Shown here: positions 54,588 through 64,000 of the stretch, one piece after another | Numbering within the stretch: position 1 is the stretch's first letter | Layout: every line of letters begins with the position of its first letter | Origin: Silicimonas sp. | GTDB taxonomy: Bacteria > Pseudomonadota > Alphaproteobacteria > Rhodobacterales > Rhodobacteraceae | Direction: 5' to 3' | Assembly (NCBI GenBank): GCA_022824315.1 | Contig: JAJEAC010000093.1 | Coordinates: 62,001 to 126,000, forward strand | Length of the DNA: 64,000 nt | Program-made: the position numbers and the translations under genes | Notes under the pieces: generated by a model | What the model was told of the DNA's origin: nothing | Seen by the model: only the letters and a program-made list of their open reading frames with translations | The model's database searches: none

Positions 54588-56992
54588 CTGGCAGCATTCC
54601 GCAACAATGAAGACGCGCCCCAGATATCCCCAGCGTATCCCCGTACGGTCCGATCAGACGAGAACCAGCCCATGCCTGCGGTGTTCAGCGCGGCGATTCT
54701 GGCCCAGTCGTCCGTGTCCTTGTATGCGACATCGACCTTGCGCTGCGTTTCGAAATAGCTGTCGAAGTCGCAGGTTACCAGAAAGTAGTCATGGTCGAAG
54801 AGATTCTGCAGCAGGCCCCGGTAACGCTCCGTGTCGCCCCCGGAGAAGATGCCTGAGGCCACCTGATCAAGCACCCGTTTCAGGCGCGGGCTGGCACTGA
54901 TTGCCTCGCGCGCAAACCCCGCCACCGTCCGGCGCTCCATGACCTCCTCTGCAGCAAGTCCGAACAGAAAGAAGTTCTCGGAGCCGACATGCTCGCGAAT
55001 TTCGACATTTGCTCCGTCCAGCGTGCCTATCGTCGGGCTGCCATTCAGCGACAGCTTCATGTTGCCCGTGCCCGATGCCTCCATCCCCGCCGTGGAAATT
55101 TGCTCGGACAGATCGGAGGCAGGGATCAGGAGCTCCGCCATCGAGACATTGTAGTTCGCCGGATAGGCGACTTGCAGCAGACCGCTGGTCGCCTTGTCGC
55201 TGTTGATCGCGGCCGCCACGTCATTGATGAGATGGATGATCGACTTGGCCATGACGTAGCCAGGAGCCGCCTTTCCCCCGAAAAACTTGACGCGCGGCGT
55301 CCAATCGCCGTTGGGCGCGTCCTTGATCTCGTTCCAGAGCGCAATGGTCTCCAGTATGTTCATGAGCTGGCGCTTGTATTCGTGGATTCGCTTGATCTGA
55401 ACGTCGAACAAGGCGTCAGGATCGATCGACTGGCCGTCCCGATCCTTCAACCACCCTGCAAGGCGCATCTTGTTTTGCTTCTTGGCGGCGCGGAACCTGC
55501 CCCGGAAGCCGGCGTCCTCCGCATGTGCGCGCAGTTCGGACAGTCGCTGGAGATCATCCGCCCAGCCGGTCCCGATGGTCTCGTCGATCAGGTCGCGCAA
55601 CGGCGCATTGCAGGAATGGAGCCAGCGTCGGGGCGTGATACCGTTGGTCTGGTTGATGATGCGATCGGGATAGGCGGCGTGCAGCCCCGCGAAGACCGTC
55701 TGTCTTGCCAGAGCCGTGTGGAGGGCAGACACGCCGTTCACCCGATGCGCCATCACGAAGGCAAGTTCACCCATTTTCACTTCGCCATTCTCGATGATGC
55801 GGACATCGCTGCCACTCCGACCCAGGTGATCTTCCTGAATGAACCGAATCAACTCGTGGTGGCGTGGCAGAATCCGCGCGAACAGACCTTCTGACCAACG
55901 TTCCAGCGCCTCAGGCAGAAGCGTGTGATTGGTGAAGGCCAGGCACGCGCGCACCGTCTCGATCGCCAGGCGCATCTCCATGCCATGTTCATCGACGAGC
56001 AGACGAATGAACTCCGGACCCGCAATCGCGGGGTGCGTGTCGTTGAGCTGGATCGCCACGTGGTCGGCAAGATCGGCGAGAGAATGGCGTTCCGAAAGCA
56101 ATCGACGAAGAACGTCCTGGATCGACGCCGACGTGAAGAAATACTCCTGCTTGAGTCGCAGTTCCTTGCCCAGGTCCGTCGTGTCATCCGGATAGAGGAC
56201 CCGCGAAATCGTCCGCGCAAGACTTTCCGGTGCATTGGCAGCCAAATAGTCGCCGCGATTGAAGCTTTCGAGATCAAAGAGCTTCGTGGGCCTGGCCGCC
56301 CAAAGCCGCAAGGTGTTGGCCCATTTGCCCTTCCAGCCGACCACTGGCGTGTCATGAGCCACGGCCGTGATGGTGTCCGCCGGCCGCCAGATCGCCTTGC
56401 CGCCACTCTCAGAAACGCTGCCGCCGAAATGGATCGGATAAGACACTTCAGGGCGTTCAAATTCCCAGGCATGGCGTTGAGCCAGCCAGGTCTCGGCGGT
56501 TTCGACCTGTGCTCCATTGTCGAAGTGCTGTTCAAACAGGCCCTGTTCGTAGCGGATGCCATACCCGTAGGCAGGGATCGCCAACGACGCGAGGCTGTCC
56601 ATGAAACACGCCGCCAGCCGTCCCAGCCCGCCGTTTCCAAGCGCGGCGTCCGGCTCGTCGGCAACCACGGTGGAATAGTCCTGGCCCAGCGCCTCCATCG
56701 CCTCGCGCGCCACCGGTTCGACGCCAAGGTTCATGGTCACGTCCTCGATCAACCGACCGACCAGAAACTCCATAGACAGATAGTAGACGCGTTTTGCCCT
56801 AGCCCTGTAGGTTTCCCGGGTCGAGGCAAACCAAGGATCCACGACGAGGTCGCGCAACGTCAGCGAAAGCGCCATTCGCCAATCATAAAGCGTGGCGTGT
56901 TCGGGGTCCTTTCCCAGGGATGTCCTGAGGTGTCGGGCTATCCCCGTGCGGAAGGACTCCGTGTCCGCAAGGTTGAAGCTGTCTTTCGGCAT
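54584..56992 (-). CDS. glgP: Glycogen phosphorylase GlgP (GT35)
   Basis: The 802-residue protein has VYYLSMEFLVGRLIEDV, ALGNGGLGRLAACFMDS, IRYEQGLFEQ and the pyridoxal phosphate lysine region GGKAAPGYVMAKSIIHLIND, with SLNGSPTIGTLDGANVEI further on. It releases glucose 1-phosphate from glycogen ends. ATG 56992 was chosen because the protein then begins as expected; the upstream extension of 47 codons is arginine-rich non-family sequence. It is the first gene of the glycogen operon, 119 bases after the fructokinase stop, so read-through from the polyol side is possible. Confidence 0.95.
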   Translation of the reverse strand: MPKDSFNLADTESFRTGIARHLRTSLGKDPEHATLYDWRMALSLTLRDLVVDPWFASTRETYRARAKRVYYLSMEFLVGRLIEDVTMNLGVEPVAREAMEALGQDYSTVVADEPDAALGNGGLGRLAACFMDSLASLAIPAYGYGIRYEQGLFEQHFDNGAQVETAETWLAQRHAWEFERPEVSYPIHFGGSVSESGGKAIWRPADTITAVAHDTPVVGWKGKWANTLRLWAARPTKLFDLESFNRGDYLAANAPESLARTISRVLYPDDTTDLGKELRLKQEYFFTSASIQDVLRRLLSERHSLADLADHVAIQLNDTHPAIAGPEFIRLLVDEHGMEMRLAIETVRACLAFTNHTLLPEALERWSEGLFARILPRHHELIRFIQEDHLGRSGSDVRIIENGEVKMGELAFVMAHRVNGVSALHTALARQTVFAGLHAAYPDRIINQTNGITPRRWLHSCNAPLRDLIDETIGTGWADDLQRLSELRAHAEDAGFRGRFRAAKKQNKMRLAGWLKDRDGQSIDPDALFDVQIKRIHEYKRQLMNILETIALWNEIKDAPNGDWTPRVKFFGGKAAPGYVMAKSIIHLINDVAAAINSDKATSGLLQVAYPANYNVSMAELLIPASDLSEQISTAGMEASGTGNMKLSLNGSPTIGTLDGANVEIREHVGSENFFLFGLAAEEVMERRTVAGFAREAISASPRLKRVLDQVASGIFSGGDTERYRGLLQNLFDHDYFLVTCDFDSYFETQRKVDVAYKDTDDWARIAALNTAGMGWFSSDRTVRGYAGDIWGASSLLRNAAR

Positions 56993-57111
56993 GGCACTCG
57001 TCTCTTTCTTCAATGGCGGTTCAATTCGGTGGCCGAGTCCGAAGCGTAAGTGTACCGGCGGCCATTCGTTCTGCCGCCAATGGCACGCCCGCATGTGCGA
57101 CCCCCGCTCGG

Positions 57112-58041
57112 CTACACCATCTCCCTTTCCCAAGGCGGGTTGGCCCCCGCCCTGGACACAGTCACCGCTGCGGCGGCACTTCCCAGTCCAAGTGCGGACT
57201 CCAATTCAGCGTCGGTCAGTTCTCCGATGCCGGCCCGCGACAGCTTGTTTTGGCGGGAAAGCCCCGCAAGGAACCCGGCGTTGAACGTATCTCCCGCGCC
57301 AACGGTGTCCACGACGTCAACCATTACTGCCGACGATTCGACATCGCTGCCGGCAGCCGACATCCCAATCGCGCCTTCCCGTCCTTGAGTGGCGAGGACG
57401 AGTGACGGACCAAGTTCAAGAATCGATTGAAGCTTTTCCCGGATCGTTAGAGGTCGAGGCACGAGCCAATCCAGGTCTTCGTCAGAAACTTTCACGATGT
57501 CGCATCTCTCCATCATGCGCTTGAGGCGACTACGAAACCGACCTTCATCGGCGATGAATGATGGCCGAATGTTCGGATCGAGCATTGCCAGCCGGGTCTC
57601 GGCTTCGCGCGCCAGAAGACTGGCGAACGTGTCGGCACAGGGTTCGCTGGCAAGGCTGATCCCACCGAAGAACAGGCAGTCGATTTCGGGATCAAGCGGC
57701 GGAATCTCTTCGGCGCTCAACATGCGCAACGCCGAATTCTCGTCAAAGAAGCTGTAGGACGCCTGGCCGTCCCTCAGCGCCACGAATGCCAGCGTCGTCG
57801 GACGGTCCGTCGAGACCGCGAACCTTGTGTCGACATGGCTGTCTTCCAGGGCTTGGCGGAGCTGCGCGCCAAAGAGATCTGACGACAGCCCTGTCAGCAA
57901 GCCCGCATCAACGCCCAAACGGCCCAAGGCGATCGCCGTGTTGAAGACGGCGCCGCCCGGGTGGGGCACAAAGCAGGCCTGTCCGTCAGCCGTTTCCGAC
58001 GGAATCATGTCCATGAGCGATTCGCCACAGCACAAAATCAT
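57112..58041 (-). CDS. mtlZ: PfkB-family sugar kinase, fructokinase
   Basis: The 309-residue kinase has the PfkB N-terminal pattern CCGESLMDMIP...HPGGAVFNTAIALGRLG and the C-terminal anion-hole motif DTVGAGDTFNAGFLAGL with the catalytic aspartate. Together with the mannitol and sorbitol dehydrogenases upstream, it should phosphorylate the fructose they make; R. sphaeroides carries a fructokinase (mtlZ) in its polyol operon. ATG 58041 follows GGGAGAT. It is separated from the polyol dehydrogenases by a decayed paralogue and may have its own promoter. Symbol given by analogy. Confidence 0.85.
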   Translation of the reverse strand: MILCCGESLMDMIPSETADGQACFVPHPGGAVFNTAIALGRLGVDAGLLTGLSSDLFGAQLRQALEDSHVDTRFAVSTDRPTTLAFVALRDGQASYSFFDENSALRMLSAEEIPPLDPEIDCLFFGGISLASEPCADTFASLLAREAETRLAMLDPNIRPSFIADEGRFRSRLKRMMERCDIVKVSDEDLDWLVPRPLTIREKLQSILELGPSLVLATQGREGAIGMSAAGSDVESSAVMVDVVDTVGAGDTFNAGFLAGLSRQNKLSRAGIGELTDAELESALGLGSAAAAVTVSRAGANPPWEREMV

Positions 58042-58239
58042 GATGGAATCTCCCAAACCGTGCCCCGTCACCCGTCGCGCAAGTATCGGAACTTATATCG
58101 AAAAGTCACATCGTGTCTCCCGTTGAATACGTGGTTGGCTGAAGCGGTGGAACATGCACTTTCAGCGCCAGCCAGAAAGGCGGGTCTCCCGCCGATCTTC
58201 GACACGACTTCGCGCGGCAATGCAGCGCAGTTGACGGCC

Positions 58240-59396
58240 CGCAATGCGGGAACATGACGAGACGCCCAGGATTGACGTATCTGCACGGCGGGGCGTTTGC
58301 ATTGGCAACCTCTGCTGATCCGTGAATTCAGTCCGGGAGCCGCATTGCGACCTCGGAATTGACCCCCCAATGCATGCACCCGGCATCCTGCCGGGCACGG
58401 GTGCCACGTAGGGAGCAATTCCTACGTGCTGTACCTTGCGAAACAACGCCGAGACTTGAGGATGCGCCGTGCACTCGGCAATCGTGCCAACCGACAAGAG
58501 CTCACCCGCATCTGCCAGCACCCGATGGCCCGCGCTGCAAATCCGGATCTTCATGGATTCGTGGTCGTGGACGCTGTCTGCAAACATCGCGCCGACCTCG
58601 TCCCAGATCGGTTGACCGGCACAGGGATCATCCTCAATGACCCACTGCCGTCATCTTCATCGGTCACCTGGGGGGCGTCATCGACACCGAGCGCACGCGC
58701 CAACGCAGTCTCCGCAAGTCCCGTTGCGGAGACTGCGCATTCCGCCTTGGGATTGGGGAAGCTGCAGCCGGCATCGATCCAGCCGGCAAGATCGGGATCC
58801 GGGAGTCGTGCCAGCGACACGACGGTCGACCGGGTTATGTCCCCATAGCCGCGCAGGTTGTCGCAGCTTTGAATCGTGAACGGCCTCGCACCCGCCGCGC
58901 GGCGCTTCGCCAAGGCCGCCACGACCGCTCCAAATGCCGTGCGGGGTGTTTCGGAATGGGCAATATCAAACACAATGCCCGGATGATCCGGGGCGAAGGA
59001 TCCGGTGGCCGGATGCACGACGTATCCGCTCTCGGTCACGGCCAGAAACGCGACCCGCGTGCCTGGGTCAGTCATCTGCGCGATCAGGGAGCCAATTTGC
59101 ACTTCGACCGGCAGAAAGCCGATCATCGACCCGCAGATTCCGGCCGAGGATCCATCCGGGCACAGCTCGACAAGCGTTGTCAGGCAATCTTGCGCAAGGA
59201 GCCATTTGCAAATTGCGGCATCACCCGTACGCACGCCTGCTCCGACAATCGTCCAATCCTGCGCCTGCCCGTGCTGCAACAGCCGGTGAAGATACCATGC
59301 CAGAACTGCCCCGTGGACGTTGCCGACGCCAATGTGGACAATTCCTGGTGTCAGCGCGTCACGCCTGTAGCGGGGCCTCTCGATCTCGGGCGACAG
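58240..59396 (-). pseudogene. Decayed second mannitol 2-dehydrogenase gene
   Basis: The minus strand encodes clear but broken homology to the intact mannitol dehydrogenase at 60579-62087. The first frame runs from LTPGIVHIGVGNVHG through TPRTAFGAVVAALAKRRAAG and SCDNLRGYGDITRS to VTDEDD. A frameshift near 58640 then leads into RQWVIEDDPCAGQPIW and HESMKIRICSAGHRVLADAG, followed by LSVGTIAECTAHP. A further shift near 58300 leaves only scraps (ASRHVP). In the active-site KxxxxNxxH motif the asparagine is replaced by serine (KIRICSAGH). There is no sensible start codon. Two breaks plus a lost catalytic residue mark it as a pseudogene from duplication or an ancient second copy. Confidence 0.88.
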
Positions 59397-59528
59397 GCAG
59401 TTGCGGGTGCCTTCCCTGAATGTCCCGCTGCCGCCGTCTGGCGAAGGACCACGAGTGAAGCCTGTAGAGTTCCGTGGCCTCGGCGCAGCTTGCCGCCTGC
59501 CGGTTCCTGATGAGGCGGGCGACGCGGA

Positions 59529-59578
59529 AAATAACACAATCAAATCTATTAACATAATTAAATCAACTCGTTATGACT
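59529..59578. promoter_or_regulatory. AT-rich island between the polyol dehydrogenase and the pseudogene
   Basis: About 50 bases are roughly three-quarters A+T in an otherwise GC-rich window. On the minus strand it offers TTGATT and TTAATT as -35-like and TAGATT as -10-like boxes. It may be the old promoter of the pseudogene, now serving the fructokinase, or the spacer left by a rearrangement. Confidence 0.4.
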
Positions 59579-59585
59579 CCAACTC

Positions 59586-60578
59586 TTACGCTGCCATCTG
59601 AATTTTCATGCTTCCAGGCAGGTGTCGGCCTGCCATGACCGTAGCGACTTCTTCGATTGGCAACTGATGGCTGACGACCTCTTGCACGCCTCCCCCAATT
59701 GCTTTGAGCAATTCCAGCGCGTCGGGAATATTGTGGTTCAGCGAATGCGTTCCAAATAGCGACAACTGGCGGCGGAAGATCTCAAACGGAGATATGGCGA
59801 TCCTTGCGTCTGACGGGCACACGCCGAAAATCAACACCGCACCGCCATTTCCGACATATTCCGGAAGTTTCTCGACGACAGCAGGAACGCCGGTGGCGTC
59901 GACGGCCAGGTCGCAGGACCTGGTCAACCGGTCCATCTCGTCGGTGCCGGCATTGATCGCACGCAAGCCGACGCTCTCGGCCCTGCCCAGCCGATCTTCA
60001 ACCCGGTCAACCATCAGCACTTCAGCCGTTCCGCGTGACTTGAGCGCGAGCCCCATCAAGAGCCCCATCGGCCCGGTGCCGAAAATGATGGCGCGCTCGA
60101 CAATTCGGTCCTGTAACGGAGAGAGGCCGTTGAGAACACATCCCATGGGCTCTGCCAGCGCGGCCTCTGCGAAGGTCATGTCGCCAATCGCATGAACGGC
60201 GTCAGCGCGCACGGCGCAACATTCCGCGAAACCGCCATTGACAGTGACGCCGTAAGCTCCGAGGTCTTCACAGAGGTGCGCCCAGCCTCGCAGGCACGCT
60301 CGGCAAGTGCCACATTGGAGGTTGGGATCGACGACAACGCGATCACCAATGGAGACGCCCGAAACATCCGCACCGATCTCTGCAATCTCACCCGCGAATT
60401 CATGGCCAGGCACAATCGGATACGTTGATGTTCCGTAGTTGCCGCGCATCACTTCGATGTCGGTGTGACAAATTCCACTTGCTTTGACGCGGACCAGGAC
60501 CTGCCCTTGACCCAGGTCGGGCACGGGCAAAGTGCCGACCTTTACGTCATTTGGAGACGGGAACCATACTGCCTTCAT
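59586..60578 (-). CDS. Zinc-dependent polyol/sugar dehydrogenase (sorbitol/threonine dehydrogenase-like MDR)
   Basis: The 330-residue protein has catalytic zinc ligands Cys37 (GICHTD), His59 and Glu60 (PGHEF), and structural-zinc cysteines at 89, 92, 95 and 103. Its Rossmann motif is FGTGPMGLLMGLA. The ending and spacing match L-iditol/arabinitol/xylitol dehydrogenase-type enzymes. The ATG follows the mannitol dehydrogenase stop with no spacer. In the polyol operon it extends the substrate range to another alditol; which one is unknown. Confidence 0.87.
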   Translation of the reverse strand: MKAVWFPSPNDVKVGTLPVPDLGQGQVLVRVKASGICHTDIEVMRGNYGTSTYPIVPGHEFAGEIAEIGADVSGVSIGDRVVVDPNLQCGTCRACLRGWAHLCEDLGAYGVTVNGGFAECCAVRADAVHAIGDMTFAEAALAEPMGCVLNGLSPLQDRIVERAIIFGTGPMGLLMGLALKSRGTAEVLMVDRVEDRLGRAESVGLRAINAGTDEMDRLTRSCDLAVDATGVPAVVEKLPEYVGNGGAVLIFGVCPSDARIAISPFEIFRRQLSLFGTHSLNHNIPDALELLKAIGGGVQEVVSHQLPIEEVATVMAGRHLPGSMKIQMAA

Positions 60579-62087
60579 TCAACACTCCAGGTCCGACGTT
60601 CCGGGGGCCCAACTGCCAATATACCGGCTTAGCGCGGTTTCGAGACCTTCGGACCAAATCAGGGTTAGCCAGCGGGCAAATGCTTCCGCGAAGCGGGAAT
60701 TGTCCGCCAGGTCTCCGTAGAGGGCGCGCTGTTCGAGCCAGGCCTGCGGATTCTCTCGTGCGGCTTTCGCCGCAGCTGTCAGTTTGTCCCACATCGGATC
60801 GTTGGGCTCGATCAAGCTACCGTTCTCCCTGGTGCCCTCGCACATGCGCGCCCAGAGCGCCTCTGTCAGGGCGAGGCCGGCGATCGGCGCCTTTGCCGCC
60901 AAGGCATCACGCACCATCGGCAGGATGAATCCGGTGTGCCGGGAAGAACCGTCAAAGGCCACGCGACGCGTCGTATCGACGATCCTCGGGTTGGAGAACC
61001 GCAGGTCGATCAGGTCGACATAGGATTCCGGCGTCATGCCGGGCACCGCGTGGACATGCGGCACTATCTCTTCAATCGCCACTTTGCGGAACAGCGGTCC
61101 GATCAGCGGATGCTCCATGCAGCCAGAAATTGTCGCGACCGACAGGATTTCGCCGGCGTTGGAAATCACCTGGTGCCCGCCATTCAGGATGCTGATCTTC
61201 ATCGCCTCGTATTCGTGCACCTGGTCTGTGATCGTCGCGCCGACCTTTTCCCAGGGCGGGCGGGCGGCGCAAAAATCGTCTTCGATCACCCATTGACGGA
61301 AATTCTCATGCGTGACCGGTACTGCGTCGTCGATGCCGTGCTCACGCACCATGGCAAGTTCGTTGGGACCGGTTGCGGGAACGATGCAGTCCACCATCGA
61401 GTCGGGAAAGCTGCAGTTGGCATCGATCCAATCGGCCAGGTCGGCATCCGAGAGACTCGCAAGCGACAGCACGGTTTGGCGCATGATCGCTCCGTTGCCC
61501 TGCAGATTGTCGCAGCTTTGTAGCGTGAACGGCCCGGAACCCGCTGCGCGCCGCTGCGCCAGGGCGGCAACGATGGCACCGAATGCGGTGCGCGGTGTAC
61601 CAGGATTGGCGGCGTCGTGCTGGATGTCCGCGTCCCCGGCATCGAAACCCATGGACGCAGGGTCGATGAAATAGCCGCCCTCGGTGACGGTCATCGCAAC
61701 GATGCGGATCGAAGGATCGGCCATGCGTTCGATCAGCGGACCGTTGCCAGGAGCGACGGGCACATAGTCGATCATGGAACCCACGACCTCGACAGAACTG
61801 CCCGCCGGGTCCAGTTCGACCAGCGTTGTCAAATAGTCCTGCGCCGCCATCTTCCTTCGCTGCGCCTCGTCGAAGGGACGCACGCCGGCGCCGACGATGG
61901 CCCAATCATGCGCCAGACCCTGCTGCATCAGCCGGTGCAGGTACCAGGCCTGATGCCCGCGATGGAAATTGCCCAGCCCGATATGCACGATGCCTGGAGC
62001 CAGCTGCGACCGATCATAGGTTGGGACCAGCACGCCTTCTGGCAGCTTGCCCAGATTGTCGCTGGACAGTTTCACCGGATCAGCCAT
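60579..62087 (-). CDS. mtlK: Mannitol 2-dehydrogenase (polyol-specific long-chain dehydrogenase)
   Basis: The 502-residue protein is a long-chain polyol dehydrogenase: APGIVHIGLGNFHRGHQAWY (30-49) holds the cofactor motif, SCDNLQGNG includes Asn194, and MKISILNGGHQVISNAG gives catalytic Lys297, Asn302 and His305. It oxidises D-mannitol (and often D-arabinitol or sorbitol) to the 2-ketose with NAD. ATG 62087 overlaps the stop of the SDR upstream in TGATG. Order SmoK-SmoS-MtlK matches the R. sphaeroides polyol operon. Confidence 0.93.
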   Translation of the reverse strand: MADPVKLSSDNLGKLPEGVLVPTYDRSQLAPGIVHIGLGNFHRGHQAWYLHRLMQQGLAHDWAIVGAGVRPFDEAQRRKMAAQDYLTTLVELDPAGSSVEVVGSMIDYVPVAPGNGPLIERMADPSIRIVAMTVTEGGYFIDPASMGFDAGDADIQHDAANPGTPRTAFGAIVAALAQRRAAGSGPFTLQSCDNLQGNGAIMRQTVLSLASLSDADLADWIDANCSFPDSMVDCIVPATGPNELAMVREHGIDDAVPVTHENFRQWVIEDDFCAARPPWEKVGATITDQVHEYEAMKISILNGGHQVISNAGEILSVATISGCMEHPLIGPLFRKVAIEEIVPHVHAVPGMTPESYVDLIDLRFSNPRIVDTTRRVAFDGSSRHTGFILPMVRDALAAKAPIAGLALTEALWARMCEGTRENGSLIEPNDPMWDKLTAAAKAARENPQAWLEQRALYGDLADNSRFAEAFARWLTLIWSEGLETALSRYIGSWAPGTSDLEC

Positions 62088-62851
62088 CAGCTCATCCAGT
62101 TTCCGCCGTCCACGTTCAGCGTCTGGGCGGTGATGTAACGCGAATCCGCCGAAGCCAGGAATACGCACGGATCGGCAACATCAGCCGGGTCACCCATGCG
62201 ACCCAATGGAACGGCCTCGCCGACCTCGCGTTTCTTCTGGCCCTTGGGCTTGTCCTCGTATTCGGCAAATTTTGCGTCCACGACATCCCACATCGGCGTG
62301 TCTATGACGCCTGGTGCGATGCTGTTGACACGTATGTTGTCGCCCGCCAGTTCCAAGGCGAGCGATTGCGTGATCGAGATAACCGCCGCCTTGGTCGAGC
62401 AGTAGATGGTGACGTTCGGCTCGCCGCGGCGCCCTGCCTGGCTGGCAAGGTTGATGATTGCGCCTCCGCCCCGCCTCTTCATCGACGGAATGACCGCCTG
62501 GCACGCAAAAATCGTGCCTCCGACGTTGACGTCGTACTGGCGGCGATAATCCTCGGGCGTGATCTTGTCGATCGACGCCATGTCGAAGATGCCTGCGTTG
62601 TTGACAAGAATGTCGATCCCGCCCCAGGCCTCTTCGACCGCCGCGACACCGGCCTGGATTGAAGCAATGTCAGTGACATTCATCACAACGGCCATGCCAC
62701 CAATGGCCTCTGCAGTCTGCAGCGCGTCAGTCTCCAGCAGGTCGGCGACGGCAACCTTGGCGCCCTCGCGCGCGTAGGCCTCACAGATCGCACGTCCGAT
62801 CCCGCGCGCACCGCCGGTCACGAGCGCTACCTTTCCGTCCAATCGTTTCAC
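62087..62851 (-). CDS. smoS: Sorbitol dehydrogenase SmoS (classical SDR)
   Basis: The 254-residue SDR has [11 protein letters not shown] (11-21), NNAG (84-87), Ser137 and YCSTK with Tyr150 and Lys154. VADL after the second strand indicates NAD. The pattern, including [14 protein letters not shown] and [16 protein letters not shown], matches the SmoS sorbitol/galactitol dehydrogenase group, which makes D-fructose from sorbitol. It overlaps the SmoK stop by four bases (ATGA) and the mtlK start by one base. Confidence 0.92.
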   Translation of the reverse strand: MKRLDGKVALVTGGARGIGRAICEAYAREGAKVAVADLLETDALQTAEAIGGMAVVMNVTDIASIQAGVAAVEEAWGGIDILVNNAGIFDMASIDKITPEDYRRQYDVNVGGTIFACQAVIPSMKRRGGGAIINLASQAGRRGEPNVTIYCSTKAAVISITQSLALELAGDNIRVNSIAPGVIDTPMWDVVDAKFAEYEDKPKGQKKREVGEAVPLGRMGDPADVADPCVFLASADSRYITAQTLNVDGGNWMS

Positions 62852-63849
62852 GCGATCCGCATGCCTCGTTCGTCAAACCTGTGAATTCGGTCTTCGCGCG
62901 GCGTCAGATGGATCGTGTCACCGTAACTGAACGCCACTTCGCCTGAGGCGCGCACAGTCAAGGGATCTGCCAATCCGGTGTCGTGAATGTGGAAGAAGGT
63001 GTCCGACCCGAGGTGCTCTGCGACGCCGACCACGCCTTTCCACGGTCCACTGTCGCCGACCTCGATATGCTCGGGCCGGATGCCGATCGCGTGGGCACCG
63101 TGCTTTTGCGCCTCGGCGTCTTCGATGAAGTTCATCTTGGGTGAGCCGATGAATCCGGCCACAAACTTGTTGCGCGGTGCCTGATAGAGTTCCAGCGGAG
63201 AGCCCACCTGCTCGATCACGCCAGACTGCAGTACCACAATCTTGTCCGCCATTGTCATCGCCTCGACCTGATCATGCGTGACATAGATCATCGTTGTATC
63301 GAGGCGCTTATGCAGCTCGCTGATTTCCAGCCGCATGCCGACGCGCAGGGCCGCGTCGAGGTTGGAAAGCGGTTCGTCGAACAAGAATGCCGCAGGCTCG
63401 CGCACGATCGCGCGGCCAATGGCGACACGCTGGCGCTGGCCGCCTGAGAGCTGACTGGGCCGGCGGTCGATATAGTCTGTCAAGTTCAGCACTCCGGCGG
63501 CATCGGTCACCCGCTTGTCGATCTCGCCCTGGTCCATCTTTGCCATCTTCAGCGGGAATGCGATGTTCTTTCTGACCGACATGTGCGGATAGAGCGCATA
63601 GGACTGGAACACCATCGCCAGGCCGCGTTTGGCCGGTGGGGTGGCGGTCGCGTCGTTGCCGTCGATCTTGATGCTGCCGGAAGTGACGTCCTCCAACCCG
63701 GCAATCAACCGCAATAGCGTGGACTTTCCGCATCCCGACGGACCGACGAAGACGACGAATTCTCCATCCTCGATATGCAGGTCCAGCGGCGGAATCACTT
63801 CTACATCACCGAAGGATTTGCTGATTTGCTTAAGCTGAATCTGTCCCAT
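62848..63849 (-). CDS. smoK: Polyol ABC transporter ATP-binding protein (SmoK/UgpC/MalK family)
   Basis: The 333-residue ATPase has Walker [10 protein letters not shown] (36-44), the signature [15 protein letters not shown], Walker [12 protein letters not shown] and the switch [14 protein letters not shown]. The C-terminal regulatory (TOBE) domain includes GIRPEHIEV. It powers the polyol importer in partnership with MalF/MalG-type permeases. GAGGAAAAG precedes the ATG. It begins nine bases after the permease stop. Confidence 0.94.
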   Translation of the reverse strand: MGQIQLKQISKSFGDVEVIPPLDLHIEDGEFVVFVGPSGCGKSTLLRLIAGLEDVTSGSIKIDGNDATATPPAKRGLAMVFQSYALYPHMSVRKNIAFPLKMAKMDQGEIDKRVTDAAGVLNLTDYIDRRPSQLSGGQRQRVAIGRAIVREPAAFLFDEPLSNLDAALRVGMRLEISELHKRLDTTMIYVTHDQVEAMTMADKIVVLQSGVIEQVGSPLELYQAPRNKFVAGFIGSPKMNFIEDAEAQKHGAHAIGIRPEHIEVGDSGPWKGVVGVAEHLGSDTFFHIHDTGLADPLTVRASGEVAFSYGDTIHLTPREDRIHRFDERGMRIA

Positions 63850-63858
63850 TTCTTTTCC

Positions 63859-64000
63859 TCACTTCACCGCGCCGAAGGTCAGGCCGCGGACGAGCTGTTT
63901 CTGGCTGAACCAGCCCATGATCAGGATCGGTGCAATTGCCATGACTGAAGCCGCGCTGAGCTTTGCGTAGAACAATCCCTCTGGGCTGGAATAGCTGGTG
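63859..64000 (-). CDS. smoG: Polyol ABC transporter permease, C-terminal fragment (MalG/SmoG type)
   Basis: Only the last 46 residues are in the window: SYSSPEGLFYAKLSAASVMA continuing into a final hydrophobic segment and ending QKQLVRGLTFGAVK. LFYAKLSAASVMAIAPI and the GLTFGAVK ending are typical of MalG-type permeases of the polyol and glycerol phosphate class. The start lies beyond the right edge. It precedes smoK in the same transcript. Confidence 0.9.
   Translation of the reverse strand, partial: TSYSSPEGLFYAKLSAASVMAIAPILIMGWFSQKQLVRGLTFGAVK

Noticed and set aside
52425-54758. Plus-strand frame of 777 codons opposite glgB
   Set aside because: GlgB on the minus strand has all catalytic motifs; the plus frame is its antisense shadow.

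Overview
The window is GC-rich, densely packed bacterial DNA, most likely from an alphaproteobacterium. The evidence is hopanoid-precursor genes (hpnC, hpnD, hpnE), a Rhodobacter-type sorbitol/mannitol operon, a TRAP transporter operon, a Liv-type ABC transporter paired with an acyl-CoA ligase, and frequent GTG/TTG starts with strong GGAGG-type ribosome sites. I cannot resolve the genus. I saw no rRNA, tRNA, CRISPR array, intact insertion sequence or phage gene. The content is core metabolism plus a set of regulated catabolic modules.

Layout, left to right. 1-5.3 kb: the 3' end of 6-phosphogluconate dehydrogenase, an AbrB-family membrane protein, then hpnC on the plus strand converging on an hpnD-hpnE pair. 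5.5-11 kb: an orphan STAS protein, a 3-oxoadipyl-CoA-type thiolase, a choline-sulfatase-like sulfatase and an aldehyde dehydrogenase. 11-22.8 kb: a ten-gene minus-strand catabolic operon (SDR, split transketolase with the C half first, epimerase-type SDR, TRAP binding protein, fused TRAP permease, SDR, BKACE/DUF849 enzyme, SDR, Zn-alcohol dehydrogenase) behind a GntR/UTRA regulator. A 38-bp near-perfect palindrome lies before the operon and a related site before the regulator. 23-28.4 kb: HxlR regulator divergent from an MDR reductase and an SDR, a broken PIN-domain remnant, and an AidB-like acyl-CoA dehydrogenase.

28.7-36.4 kb: an SDR divergent from a ribose-type ABC importer (binding protein, attenuator-like terminator, ATPase, two permeases), followed by an unusual regulator that fuses a winged-helix domain to a periplasmic-binding-protein-like domain without a signal peptide. 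A 13-mer shared 11/13 lies in the divergent promoter and in front of the regulator. 36.7-43.5 kb: a Liv-type importer with an AMP-forming acyl-CoA ligase. 43.9-57 kb: the complete glycogen operon glgP-glgB-glgC-glgA-glgX-malQ-pgm, with several overlapping junctions. 57-64 kb: a polyol operon (MalG-type permease, UgpC/SmoK ATPase, SmoS, mannitol 2-dehydrogenase, Zn-polyol dehydrogenase), a decayed second mannitol dehydrogenase, and a fructokinase.

Together, polyols are imported and oxidised to fructose, which the fructokinase phosphorylates; the product can enter glycolysis or, through Pgm and GlgC, glycogen. The two most interesting systems are the GntR-controlled transketolase/BKACE/TRAP operon, whose substrate I cannot name, and the winged-helix/binding-protein regulator with its candidate operators.
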